Source: Chloroflexota bacterium
Lineage (GTDB): Bacteria; Chloroflexota; Anaerolineae; JAAYZQ01
Reading direction: 5' to 3'
Assembly: GCA_018606645.1 (NCBI GenBank)
Contig: JAGVRI010000013.1
Location: forward strand, 52,872-116,871
Length of the DNA stretch: 64,000 nucleotides
Shown here: positions 25,302-33,459 of the stretch, in pieces
How the letters are laid out: the number at the start of each line of letters is the position of its first letter
Position numbering within the stretch: the first letter of the stretch is position 1
The notes under the pieces: model-generated
What the model saw: only the letters and a program-made list of their open reading frames with translations
Databases searched by the model: none
What the model was told of the DNA's origin: nothing
Program-made: the position numbers and the translations under genes

Positions 25302-26285
25302 ATGGTTACCCCAGAGCAGAATCAGTACGAACCGATCAAGAGCGTTCATCAGGTACCCCTGGAGGAGTTCTATTCCTCCGGCCACCGCACCTGCCAGGGC
25401 TGTGAATCGGCGCTGACCATGCGCCACTTGGCCAAGGCGGCGGGTCCGCGGACGGTCGTCACCGGCTCGACCGGCTGCATGTACGTCGCCAACACGAGCT
25501 ATATGACCACCCCGTGGATCATCCCCTGGATGCACACCCAGCTTGGGGCGGCGGGGGCATCAGCGCTGGGCATGTCCGCCGGGCTGCGGGCGCTGATGCG
25601 CAAAGGTCGGCTGGCAGAGGAAAGGATCAATGTCATTGCCTTTTGCGGAGATCTGGGCGGGGGCGATATGGGCCTGTCGGGCATTTCGAGCGCCCTTCAG
25701 TCGAATTATAATTTGCTCATCATTCTCTACGATAACGAGTCGGCGGCCAATACCGATATCCAGGCCACCGGCCTGACGACCTATGGCGCCCAGACCACCT
25801 TCACCCCGCCCGGCTCGGCTCAGCGGATCATGCAACGACGCTGGAAAAAGAACGTGGCCGGCATGATGGCCGTCGGCCATCCCACCTGCCGCTACGTGGC
25901 CACCGCCTGCGCCACCTATCCGCCCATGGACCTGATGAACAAGGTCCGCAAGGCGCTGAGTGTGGGTGGGCCGGCCTTTATTCACACCTTCTGCCCCTGT
26001 CCCAAGGGCTGGGACTATCATCCCCGCTATTCGCATGAGATCGGGGAACTCGGCGTGCGGAGCGGCATCTTCCCCCTGTATGAAGTGGTCGAGGGCCAGG
26101 TCCGTTATACCTACGACGCCCGCAAGCGGCGCATCCCGGTGCGCGAGTACCTCACCAAACAGGGCCGCTTTGCCCACCTAGTGGATGAGGATATGGACCA
26201 CATCCAGCAGATGGTGGACGAAATGTGGGAAAAGTGGGAGGTGCCCGGCGTGGCGCCGTTCAAAGGCCCGCTGAGCGAAGCATAA
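25302..26285 (+). CDS. 2-oxoacid:ferredoxin oxidoreductase, beta (TPP-binding) subunit
   Basis: 327 residues. CQGCESALT, TGCMYVANTS and HPTCRYVATACATYP carry the Cys ligands of the proximal [4Fe-4S] cluster. The TPP/Mg site is GDLGGGDMGLSG, where most relatives have GDGGxxDIG, with DNESAANTDIQ after it. GAAGGAG precedes ATG 25302. A strong terminator follows. Together with the two preceding genes it encodes a complete heterotetramer-type enzyme for anaerobic oxidation or synthesis of a 2-oxoacid. Confidence 0.93.
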   Translation: MVTPEQNQYEPIKSVHQVPLEEFYSSGHRTCQGCESALTMRHLAKAAGPRTVVTGSTGCMYVANTSYMTTPWIIPWMHTQLGAAGASALGMSAGLRALMRKGRLAEERINVIAFCGDLGGGDMGLSGISSALQSNYNLLIILYDNESAANTDIQATGLTTYGAQTTFTPPGSAQRIMQRRWKKNVAGMMAVGHPTCRYVATACATYPPMDLMNKVRKALSVGGPAFIHTFCPCPKGWDYHPRYSHEIGELGVRSGIFPLYEVVEGQVRYTYDARKRRIPVREYLTKQGRFAHLVDEDMDHIQQMVDEMWEKWEVPGVAPFKGPLSEA

Positions 26286-26305
26286 TCGACCGAAGAACCG
26301 ACCGG

Positions 26306-26341
26306 CCCGACGATCCATCCTCAGGCGGATGGATCGTCGGG
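26306..26341 (+). terminator. Perfect 15-bp hairpin after the oxidoreductase operon
   Basis: CCCGACGATCCATCC and GGATGGATCGTCGGG pair perfectly around a 6-nt loop. TTATAG follows, so it is a plausible terminator despite a short T-run. The next 98 nt show nothing else. Confidence 0.7.
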
Positions 26342-26439
26342 TTATAGAACGACTCCCCGTCTACGGAACTTCGGCGCGTACGAGCCCGATGGGAGGACCT
26401 GGCTTCCTGGCGCCTGAGTGGTGAATTGTCCGGCGCCTC

Positions 26440-27060
26440 TCACGGCGGGCACCGACACCTGGCCTGGTACTCGGGAAGAACCAGGAGGTACCAGCTCGAC
26501 AGCACCAGCAGCATCAGTTCCGGGAGCGCTACGGCCCCAGGCGTGATGCGCACCCGGCCGCCCATCAGCCGGGGACCGGATAGCCAGGACCGTCGGCATT
26601 CCGCCTCGACCGCCATCAAAGCGGCGCCTTGTGCGTTCTCGACGCAGCACTCCCAGGAGCGGAAGCGACCTCTCCGCCAGCAAAAGCAGCGCCCGTTGGC
26701 CAACTCTAGGCGCCCGGACCGGCCCAGAAGCCCAGAGCGGAAGGTGGCCACCGGCAGGTCGTCGGGCAGCGACCGGACCACGATGTGGGGCCAGAGCAGG
26801 CCCTCCTCGACAAAGAGCCAGGAACCGCTGGCCGACTCGCCGGTGGCGCTCCAGTCCAGCGGATCACGGAAGTGGAGGTGGGCCACCCGATCATCGCCGG
26901 CCTGCAGGAGATAGGAGCAACCCGGGCATTCTTGGGTTCTGATCCAGCGCAGATCTGCGCTCGCCGCAGGCGCCAGGGGCTTGAAGGCCGGCGCCGTCTC
27001 TGACCCGACCTGCGGGCGATGCCAGGCCGACACGCCTGTCTGATAGATCCCCCACGGCAC
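26440..27060 (-). CDS. Uncharacterised protein with a C-terminal hydrophobic segment
   Basis: 206 residues. I do not recognise a family. Visible features are an ECPGC motif near residue 45, a beta-rich middle with many Trp and Arg (LWPHIVVRSLPDDLPVATF, NGRCFCWRRGRF), and a hydrophobic stretch ELMLLVLSSWYLLVLPEY near the C-terminus that could be a membrane anchor. The shape is reminiscent of LURP/tubby-like beta barrels, but that is only a guess. A consensus promoter lies upstream at 27190-27162, which supports a real gene. Confidence 0.65.
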   Translation of the reverse strand: MPWGIYQTGVSAWHRPQVGSETAPAFKPLAPAASADLRWIRTQECPGCSYLLQAGDDRVAHLHFRDPLDWSATGESASGSWLFVEEGLLWPHIVVRSLPDDLPVATFRSGLLGRSGRLELANGRCFCWRRGRFRSWECCVENAQGAALMAVEAECRRSWLSGPRLMGGRVRITPGAVALPELMLLVLSSWYLLVLPEYQARCRCPP

Positions 27061-27161
27061 GGTTTCCCTCTCCTCCCTCGCCCTCGTCGTTCGCCGTCCC
27101 CCCGAAAGCAGGTGGCGAGCGGCCCCGGGATGTGGGTGACGAGGGTCAGTCGCTCAAACGC

Positions 27162-27190
27162 AGTATAGCACACCGGGGTACGGCTATCAA
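27162..27190 (-). promoter_or_regulatory. Promoter of the uncharacterised minus-strand gene
   Basis: Minus strand TTGATA (27190-27185), 17-nt spacer, TATACT (27167-27162); leader of about 95 nt to ATG 27060. Confidence 0.65.
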
Positions 27191-27208
27191 TGCGAGAACG
27201 TGGGCCAA

Positions 27209-27432
27209 GTAGGGCTGCTGCCAAGTCCGGCACCCAGTGGGAGTGGAGGCTTCAGCCGGAACGGAACCTCGGAGAACCCAACTAAAGCTTCCACGCCCGG
27301 GCCGTTGCGCAAAGCCGCAGCAGGTCCTGTCAACCTACTTTGCAACAGCCGTGTTCAGGCGGCATATCCGGCTGACGCGTTGACCTTGCCGGCTGAAGCC
27401 TCGACTCCCGGCGAGAGGAAGGGAGCCTTTAG
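27209..27432. repeat. Copies of dispersed repeat family R1
   Basis: From 27209 the sequence GTAGGGCTGCTGCCA, then CACCCAGTGGGAGTGGAG, is nearly the same as at 48782. Near 27390 the complementary form GGCTGAAGCCTCGACTCCC appears, followed by GGGAGCCTTTAGGCAGGCAT. The core GGAGTCGAGGCT(T/C)(T/C)AGCCGG recurs at 36639, 36791 and 63173. Nothing coding was seen in 27191-27454. Confidence 0.65.
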
Positions 27433-27454
27433 GCAGGCATACCTAGCTCAAACC

Positions 27455-30400
27455 TCAAGAGTGCGCGCGCCCCGCATCTGTGCTGTCCAGCACCTCACGC
27501 ACCTTCCGCAGCAGGGTCTCTAACTGCAACGGCTTGGCCAGGAAATCAGCACCTTCCAGGACGCCTCGGTGGGCGACAATGTCGTCGGTGTAGCCTGACA
27601 TGTAGAGCACCTGCATCTCCGGGCGGCTGGGGCGCAGTTGCTCCGCCAGGGCCGGACCGTTCAGTCGGGGCATGATCACATCGGTCAGCAGCAGATGGAT
27701 CGTCCCCTCATATTGTGCAGCCACCTGGAGCGCCTCCACCCCGTCTGGCGCGGTCAGTACCCGGTAGCCGTGGGCGGTCAGGACATCGCGGATCATCTCC
27801 CGGATCTGGGCATCATCGTCCACGACCAACACCGTCTCTGTGCCCCCGACCGACGGCGCCCCTGTCTCATCCCGTGCGGAAGGCGGCCTCTCGACGGCCC
27901 TGCGCTCGGCGGCGCGCGGCAAGTACACCGTGAAGGTTGTGCCCTGCCCAGGTTCGCTATAGACGCCAATGTGGCCGCCATGGCGCTTGACAATGCCATA
28001 CACCGTGGACAACCCCAGCCCGGTGCCCTGCCCCGACCCCTTGGTGGTGAAGAACGGCTCAAAGATGTGCGCCTTGACCTCCTCGCTCATCCCCACCCCG
28101 GTGTCGCTCACCGCCAGCATCACGTACTCCCCCGGCTCCACCCCAAAGTGATGTTCGGTATAGGCCCGGTCCAGGACCACATTGGCCGTCTCGATCCGCA
28201 GCCGCCCGCCCTGCGGCATGGCGTCGCGGGCGTTGACCGCCAGGTTGAGCAGCACCTGGTCGAGCTGATTGGCGTCGCCCACCACCGGCCAGAGGTCCTC
28301 GCTCAGGGCCAGGACCAGCTCGATGTCCTCCCCCAGAAGGCGAGGCAGCATCCGGCTCATCTCGCGGATGCTATCGTTGAGGTCCACCCGCCGCCTCTCC
28401 AACGGCGTCTGACGGCTGAAGGTCAACAGTTGTTTGGTCAGTTCGGTGGCCCGCTGGCAGGCCTCCTGGATGCGTTCCAGTTGGACCTGGAGAGGGTCTT
28501 CGGCATGGAGCTGTTTGCCCATCAGCCGTGCGCTGAGCTGGATGATGGTCAGCAGGTTGTTGAAATCGTGGGCCACCCCGCCGGCCAGCCGCCCGACCGC
28601 CTCCATCTTTTGCGCCTGGTAGAACTGCTCCTGCAATCGGGCATGCTCCTCTTCGGCCCGCCGGCGCTCGATGGCCAGCGCTACCTGAGCCGCAACCGAG
28701 GCCAAGAACTCCCGGTCGCGCTCCGAGTACCGGTCCGGCTCGGTGTAATTCTGGACGACCATCACCCCGATGACTCCGTTAGGTGTCTTGAGCGGAACGC
28801 CCATCCACGAGGCGGAGGGGCTGCCCACCAGTTCCACCTCGCCCCGCGCCACCAGTTCCATAAACCGCCTCAGGTCCAGCACGAACGGCTGGCCGGTGCG
28901 ATAGACATAGCCGGTCAGCCCCTTTGCCAGTTCTGACGGCGGCGCGGGCTGATCGCGTTCGTCCACGGTATAGACTTCCTGGAACTGACCCCGCTGGGGG
29001 TCATAGAGGACGACGTAAAAGTTTCGGGCGTCGATCACCTGGCCGATCCAGTGGTGGATCAGGGGGAACAGGGCCTGCAGGTTCGGGGTGAGGGCCACAC
29101 CCTGCATGATCTCAAGCATCACCTGGCGCTCCAACTCGGACCGCTTGCGGTCGGTGATGTCCATCCCCGCACTCAGCGTGCCGATCGGGCGGCCATCCTC
29201 GTCGGTCAGGAGGGTGTTGCGCCAGGCGATGGTCCGCTCCGAACCATCGCTGGTCAGGACCGAATTCTCGGCATATTCCACCGGCTCAAGCTCGCCGGCC
29301 ATCAGCCGTTCAAAGACGCGGCGGACCGGCTCCCGTTCCCGGGCCGGCAAAAAGCGATTGAACCAGTTCTGGCCGACGATCTCCTCTGGCGCATATCCCA
29401 GGAGCTCACTCCCTGTTCGGTTGATGAGCGTCACCTCTCCCCGGTCGTTCAACGCGACAAAGAGGATGCCGGCCAGGTCCAGGTATCGCTGCGCCCGGTC
29501 CCGTTCGGCGCGCCACGCTTCCTCCATCTGGCGGAGTTGGATGGCGCTCCCCAGCACGCCGGCGGCTATTTTCAGGGCGTCGATCTCAGAAGGAGACCAC
29601 TCGCGTTCGCGCCGGCAATCATCAAAGCCGATGAACCCCCACCACCTGCCGGCGACCATGATCGGGGCGATGAGGATGGAGAGGATATCCTGCGCCTCGA
29701 GAACCGGTCGCTCGGTCGCCGGGAAATCGCGCACCTGCCCGTACAGGGCCTGGCCCTGGGACAACACCTCAACCCAACGTCTGAAACCGGCCTCCTCATA
29801 AGGGAAATGCTGAAGTTCCGGATTATCAATCTGGGGGGTGATGCCGGGTGCGACCCACTCGGCGCGCTGGCTGGTGCGCAATACGCCGCGTTCGTCCAGC
29901 TCGTTTTCAAAGAGATAGACCCGGCTGACGCCCGCCGCCTCGCCCAGCCAGCGCAGGGCCGGAGCAACGCCCCGGTCCAGGTGCGGCGCGGTGGCGATCT
30001 CTTGCACGGCGCGGGCGACGGCGCTGAGGATGGCCTCGCGCCGGTGGAGCGCCTCCTCGGCCTGCTTGCGGTCGGTGATGTCGAGATACGAGACCTGCAC
30101 CGCCGGCTTGCCCCGGTAGTCCATCACCCGCGCCATCGTCTCCACCCAGCGCACCTGGCCGTCCTTGCGCAGGAAGCGGAACTCCTGGCGCGCCGGCACC
30201 GGCTCCCCGGCCAGCCGCTTTGTCATGGTCTCCCAGATTCGCGCCCGGTCTTCGGGATGGACAACCGCCCGGACCTGCTCCGGAGAGAAGTTCAGCAGTT
30301 CCTCGGCGGCATAGCCGCTCAGTTCGACAATGGCCGGGTTGGCGAACCGCACCCGACCCTCCTGGATGACGACCCAACCCTGGAGCGCATGTTCGACCAG

Positions 30401-30475
30401 GGAGCGGTACAGTTCCTCGGACGATCGTTCGTCCTCTGGTTGCTGACACGGTTCGGTCACATTGGGGTCCATCAT
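27455..30475 (-). CDS. Hybrid sensor histidine kinase (PAS-GAF-PAS-GAF-HisKA-HATPase-REC)
   Basis: 1006 residues, no membrane segment seen, so probably cytoplasmic. Domains in order: PAS (about 20-135, ending [12 protein letters not shown]), GAF (140-310), PAS (320-450, ending [11 protein letters not shown]), GAF (460-615), kinase core with H-box [14 protein letters not shown]-box [15 protein letters not shown]-boxes DTGVGMS and [11 protein letters not shown], and a C-terminal receiver whose phospho-acceptor is the Asp of [11 protein letters not shown]. The HDFNN-type H-box is common in soluble hybrid kinases. ATG 30475 follows GGGAGGGAG; the signal is unknown. It is divergent from the tungstate operon. 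Confidence 0.92.
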   Translation of the reverse strand: MMDPNVTEPCQQPEDERSSEELYRSLVEHALQGWVVIQEGRVRFANPAIVELSGYAAEELLNFSPEQVRAVVHPEDRARIWETMTKRLAGEPVPARQEFRFLRKDGQVRWVETMARVMDYRGKPAVQVSYLDITDRKQAEEALHRREAILSAVARAVQEIATAPHLDRGVAPALRWLGEAAGVSRVYLFENELDERGVLRTSQRAEWVAPGITPQIDNPELQHFPYEEAGFRRWVEVLSQGQALYGQVRDFPATERPVLEAQDILSILIAPIMVAGRWWGFIGFDDCRREREWSPSEIDALKIAAGVLGSAIQLRQMEEAWRAERDRAQRYLDLAGILFVALNDRGEVTLINRTGSELLGYAPEEIVGQNWFNRFLPAREREPVRRVFERLMAGELEPVEYAENSVLTSDGSERTIAWRNTLLTDEDGRPIGTLSAGMDITDRKRSELERQVMLEIMQGVALTPNLQALFPLIHHWIGQVIDARNFYVVLYDPQRGQFQEVYTVDERDQPAPPSELAKGLTGYVYRTGQPFVLDLRRFMELVARGEVELVGSPSASWMGVPLKTPNGVIGVMVVQNYTEPDRYSERDREFLASVAAQVALAIERRRAEEEHARLQEQFYQAQKMEAVGRLAGGVAHDFNNLLTIIQLSARLMGKQLHAEDPLQVQLERIQEACQRATELTKQLLTFSRQTPLERRRVDLNDSIREMSRMLPRLLGEDIELVLALSEDLWPVVGDANQLDQVLLNLAVNARDAMPQGGRLRIETANVVLDRAYTEHHFGVEPGEYVMLAVSDTGVGMSEEVKAHIFEPFFTTKGSGQGTGLGLSTVYGIVKRHGGHIGVYSEPGQGTTFTVYLPRAAERRAVERPPSARDETGAPSVGGTETVLVVDDDAQIREMIRDVLTAHGYRVLTAPDGVEALQVAAQYEGTIHLLLTDVIMPRLNGPALAEQLRPSRPEMQVLYMSGYTDDIVAHRGVLEGADFLAKPLQLETLLRKVREVLDSTDAGRAHS

Positions 30476-30656
30476 ACTTCTCCCTCCCCATTCACCCGTC
30501 TGACCTCTGCGCGACATTATAGACCTGACCTGGAGATATGTCAAACGGAGCGGGAAACGGATGGGAGGACTTCATCCTTTCGTCCGTGGCCTCCTTCCCG
30601 TCTCTCAGTCCGGCAGGGCAGGGGGTTGGGCGATGGGGTAAGGTTCTTCCACCAAT

Positions 30657-30685
30657 TTGACATCGCCCCCGCCCTGTGGTATCCT
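30657..30685 (+). promoter_or_regulatory. Promoter of the tungstate transporter operon
   Basis: TTGACA (30657-30662), 17-nt spacer, TATCCT (30680-30685). The predicted start near 30692 gives a leader of about 245 nt that holds the riboswitch candidate. A 13-bp direct repeat AGGCCGGTAGGGT occurs at 30729 and 30756 inside the leader. Confidence 0.7.
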
Positions 30686-30781
30686 ATGGCCGAACATTCG
30701 CAAGGCATCTTCGAGCCTCGCTGCCTAAAGGCCGGTAGGGTTGGCTCATGGGGTGAGGCCGGTAGGGTACAGACTGGAAAC

Positions 30782-30863
30782 GGCTGTGCCTCCCGTGTTT
30801 GGAAAGGAGATGCGTCGGCAAAAGCCGGATGATGGCGTCTCCTGGTGAGGCGCTTTTCTTTTG
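30782..30863 (+). promoter_or_regulatory. Probable molybdenum/tungsten cofactor (Moco/Tuco) riboswitch
   Basis: Three nested helices can be drawn: GTGCCTC (30786-30792) with GAGGCGC (30847-30853), GGAGATGC (30806-30813) with GCGTCTCC (30835-30842), and CGGC-AAAA-GCCG (30816-30827) inside. The single-stranded CCTCCCG and GGAAAGGAGATGCG, and the layout, match what I remember of the Moco RNA motif, which controls molybdate/tungstate transport and cofactor genes. TTTTCTTTT follows the outer helix, so it may work as a terminator. It lies directly before a tungstate transporter, which is strong independent support. It has not been compared with an alignment here. Confidence 0.7.
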
Positions 30864-30938
30864 CCCCCGGCTGGAGCGCGGCGACATCAGGCCGGGAAGT
30901 GGCGAGGCCATGTCCCGGATGAGACAAGGAGGTCCACG

Positions 30939-31652
30939 ATTGACGAGATTTGGAACGGCCTGACCGAGGCATTTCGCCGCCTCGGGACCCTCGATCCGGC
31001 CCTGGTCGAGATTGTGCTCCTCTCGTTCCGGGTGTCGGGCACTGCCTTGTTGGTCAGCGTGGTTCTCGGCATTCCTCTCGGTGCGGCTTTGGGATTGAGT
31101 CGCTTTGTTGGCCGCAAGCTGGTGACGGCCCTGATCTACACCGGCATGGGCTTTCCGCCAGTGGTGGTCGGCCTGTTCGTCTATCTGCTCCTCTCCCAAA
31201 GTGGTCCGCTGGGGCGGCTCGATTCCCCGCTGATCCCCGACCTGTTCACTCCAGGGGCGATGGTGGTCGCCCAGATCATCCTTTCGTTGCCCCTGGTGGC
31301 CGGGTTCACCATGGCTGCGGTGCTGGGGGTGGATCCGGAATTGCGCCAGCAGGTCCAGTCCTTGGGCGCCACCCGCGTGCAGGCGGCCTGGACGGTGTTG
31401 GCCGAGGCGCGAAGCGGGGTCGTCGTCTCGGTCATCGCTGGATTTGGCAGCATCATCTCCGAAGTTGGGGCGGTGATGATGGTCGGCGGTAATATCGAAC
31501 ACCGGACGCGGGTGCTGACCACCGCCATCGTGCTCGAAACGCGCAAAGGCAACTTTGACCTGGCGCTGGCTCTGGGATTCATCCTGTTGGCCCTGACGTT
31601 CCTGACCAATGTGGCCATGCTGTGGCTCCAGGGCCGCTCGCTCGACCGCTAG
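30939..31652 (+). CDS. tupB: Tungstate ABC transporter permease
   Basis: About 237 residues, five to six membrane segments. RVSGTALLVSVVLGIPLGAALG and the EAA-type loop DPELRQQVQSLGATRVQAAW are typical of TupB/ModB-like permeases; IISEVGAVMMVGGNI is especially TupB-like. The start is unusual: the ideal AAGGAGG (30926-30932) is 6 nt upstream of an in-frame ATT (30939), and no ATG or GTG in that frame is well placed. TTG 30861 would give a long non-conserved N-terminus lying on the riboswitch T-run. ATT initiation or a sequence error are both possible. Confidence 0.88.
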   Translation: MDEIWNGLTEAFRRLGTLDPALVEIVLLSFRVSGTALLVSVVLGIPLGAALGLSRFVGRKLVTALIYTGMGFPPVVVGLFVYLLLSQSGPLGRLDSPLIPDLFTPGAMVVAQIILSLPLVAGFTMAAVLGVDPELRQQVQSLGATRVQAAWTVLAEARSGVVVSVIAGFGSIISEVGAVMMVGGNIEHRTRVLTTAIVLETRKGNFDLALALGFILLALTFLTNVAMLWLQGRSLDR

Positions 31653-31676
31653 GCGCTGTGGGAACCGGGGTGAGAG

Positions 31677-32408
31677 ATGAGCGAGTGGCTCTATCAGTTG
31701 GAGAACCTGACCAAGGAGTACGGCGGGCGCCGCGTGCTCCAGGTGGACAACCTGCAGGTCCGCCGTGGCGAGGTCCTGGCCGTGGTCGGCCCCAGCGGGG
31801 CGGGCAAAAGCACCCTGTTGCGCCTGCTCAACTTCCTCGAACCACCTAGCGATGGCTGTATCCGATTCCTCGACCTGCAGGTCACGGCCGACCGACCGGC
31901 CCCGCTGGCCTACCGGCGCCGGGTGACGATGGTCTTTCAGCGGCCGGTCCTCCTCGACCGCAGTGTGGGGGCCAACATTCGCTACGGCCTGCAGATCCGC
32001 GGCTGCCGCAACGAGGACCACGAACTCGTCGCCGTGCTGGACCTGGTCCGGCTCCGTGATGTGGTCCACCAGCCGGCGCGGACCCTGTCCGGCGGCGAAG
32101 CACAGCGGGTGGCCCTGGCGCGGGCCATCGTCCTCCGCCCCGACGTCCTCCTCCTGGACGAACCGACGGCCAACCTGGATCCCTACAACGTGGGGCTGAT
32201 CGAGAGCATCCTGCGCAATCTCAACCGCGAATTCGGCACCACCCTGGTCCTGGTGACCCACAACGTCTTCCAGGCGCGGCGGCTGGCCGACCGCGTCGCT
32301 CTGTTGCTGGAGGGCCGGATCGTCGAAGTGGCCGATGTGGAAGCATTCTTCCAGGCCCCCCAGGACCCGCGCACCGCCGCCTTTGTGCGCGGGGAGATGG
32401 TCTACTGA
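31677..32408 (+). CDS. tupC: Tungstate ABC transporter ATP-binding protein
   Basis: 243 residues. Walker A GPSGAGKST, Q-loop VFQRPVLL, signature LSGGEAQRVALARAI, Walker B VLLLDEPTANLD and the switch His in LVTHNVFQA are all present. QRPVLLDRSVGANIRYGL is the usual form in tungstate/phosphate-type ATPases. It powers uptake with the TupB and TupA products encoded on either side. The start is ATG 31677, 24 nt after tupB. Confidence 0.93.
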   Translation: MSEWLYQLENLTKEYGGRRVLQVDNLQVRRGEVLAVVGPSGAGKSTLLRLLNFLEPPSDGCIRFLDLQVTADRPAPLAYRRRVTMVFQRPVLLDRSVGANIRYGLQIRGCRNEDHELVAVLDLVRLRDVVHQPARTLSGGEAQRVALARAIVLRPDVLLLDEPTANLDPYNVGLIESILRNLNREFGTTLVLVTHNVFQARRLADRVALLLEGRIVEVADVEAFFQAPQDPRTAAFVRGEMVY

Positions 32409-32422
32409 CCGACTTGGAATTC

Positions 32423-33349
32423 ATGGCTCTGCAGAGAATCGGCCGAACGCTTGCGGTTATCGGGCTGGCGGTGCTCCTCATCGGCTGCGCGGGAGCGCCG
32501 CGCCCATCTCAGGACTCCCCTGTCGCTGGCGTAAGCGACACCCCCTCGAACCTGCCGATGGAAAGCACCCGGGCGGCCCGGTTGCGCCTGGCCACCACCA
32601 CCAGCACGGCCGATTCCGGCCTGTTGGACTGGCTCCTCCCCGACTTTGAGGCGCTTTGCTCCTGTCGGGTGGAGGTGATCGCCGTCGGCACCGGGCAGGC
32701 GCTCGAGCTGGGCCGTCGCGGGGATGCCGACGTGCTGCTGGTCCACGAGCCGACCGCCGAACAAGAGTTCATGGCCGCCGGACACGGGGTGCGCCGCGAA
32801 GCGGTCATGCTCAACGATTTCGTGCTGGTCGGTCCGGCCAGCGACCCGGCCGGGGTGCGGGGCGTGACCCAGGTCGTCGAGGCGTTCCGCCACATTGCCC
32901 AGGCCCAGGCTCCATTCGTCTCCCGTGGCGACGAATCGGGCACCCACCGTAAGGAACAGGCGATCTGGCAGGCAGCCGATCTCCAACCGACTGGCGACTG
33001 GTACCTCTCCGCCGGACAGGGGATGGGTGAGGTGTTGAGCCTGGCCGAGGAACTCCAGGCCTATACCCTCAGCGACCGGGGCACCTACCTGGCCCGCACT
33101 CGGCCGGGCATCCGGCTGGAAGTCCTGGCCGAAGGCGACCCGCTCCTCCGCAATCCGTACCACGTCATCGTCGTGAACCCGACCAAGAGCCCCCGCATCC
33201 CGGCGGAACTGGCCAACCGATTGGTGGACTGGCTGATCTCGCTCCCGACCCAGGAGCGGATCGGGCAATTCGGCGTCCCGGAGTTCGGTATGCCCCTGTT
33301 CACGCCCGATTCGGCGGCCTGGCGAGCGGCTCATCCCTCCACCCCCTAA
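32423..33349 (+). CDS. tupA: Tungstate-binding lipoprotein
   Basis: 308 residues. Signal peptide LAVIGLAVLLIGC with a lipobox Cys, then a disordered linker. LATTTSTADSGLLDWLLPDFE is the anion-binding N-terminal motif of TupA (TTTSTxDSGLL), and FVSRGDESGTHRKE is the second conserved block. TupA proteins bind tungstate tightly and discriminate against molybdate. ATG 32423 is preferred to TTG 32414. It is the last gene of the riboswitch-led operon. Tungstate is also consistent with anaerobic tungsten enzymes, none of which lies in this window. Confidence 0.92.
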   Translation: MALQRIGRTLAVIGLAVLLIGCAGAPRPSQDSPVAGVSDTPSNLPMESTRAARLRLATTTSTADSGLLDWLLPDFEALCSCRVEVIAVGTGQALELGRRGDADVLLVHEPTAEQEFMAAGHGVRREAVMLNDFVLVGPASDPAGVRGVTQVVEAFRHIAQAQAPFVSRGDESGTHRKEQAIWQAADLQPTGDWYLSAGQGMGEVLSLAEELQAYTLSDRGTYLARTRPGIRLEVLAEGDPLLRNPYHVIVVNPTKSPRIPAELANRLVDWLISLPTQERIGQFGVPEFGMPLFTPDSAAWRAAHPSTP

Positions 33350-33365
33350 TTCTGATAGGGTTTTT
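33344..33365 (+). terminator. Short terminator after tupA
   Basis: CCCTA and TAGGG pair around a 7-nt loop and are followed directly by TTTTT. The stem is short (5 bp), so efficiency is uncertain. Confidence 0.45.
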
Positions 33366-33391
33366 GCGGGCGAGATCGATCCTGGCTCTCC

Positions 33392-33449
33392 TTGGAAGAA
33401 TCGCTCCTTTCGTGTATACTGTAAGGTGGGATCTTATCCCACCTTACAG
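33392..33449 (+). promoter_or_regulatory. Promoter with a 14-bp inverted repeat, before the PhoR-like kinase
   Basis: TTGGAA (33392-33397), 17-nt spacer, TATACT (33415-33420). The perfect inverted repeat CTGTAAGGTGGGAT / ATCCCACCTTACAG (33419-33432 and 33436-33449, 3-nt spacer) begins on the -10 edge and ends 10 nt before ATG 33460. It could be a repressor operator or, in the RNA, a hairpin next to the ribosome site. Confidence 0.65.
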
Positions 33450-33459
33450 GCGAACGGTG

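Noticed and set aside
24954..26285. A longer start for the beta subunit gene
   Set aside because: The extension overlaps the alpha gene out of frame; ATG 25302 has a good ribosome site and gives the standard length.
29051..30832. A 593-codon open frame on the plus strand opposite the hybrid kinase
   Set aside because: It mirrors the kinase gene, has no recognisable domain, and high GC with biased third positions produces such antisense frames throughout the window.
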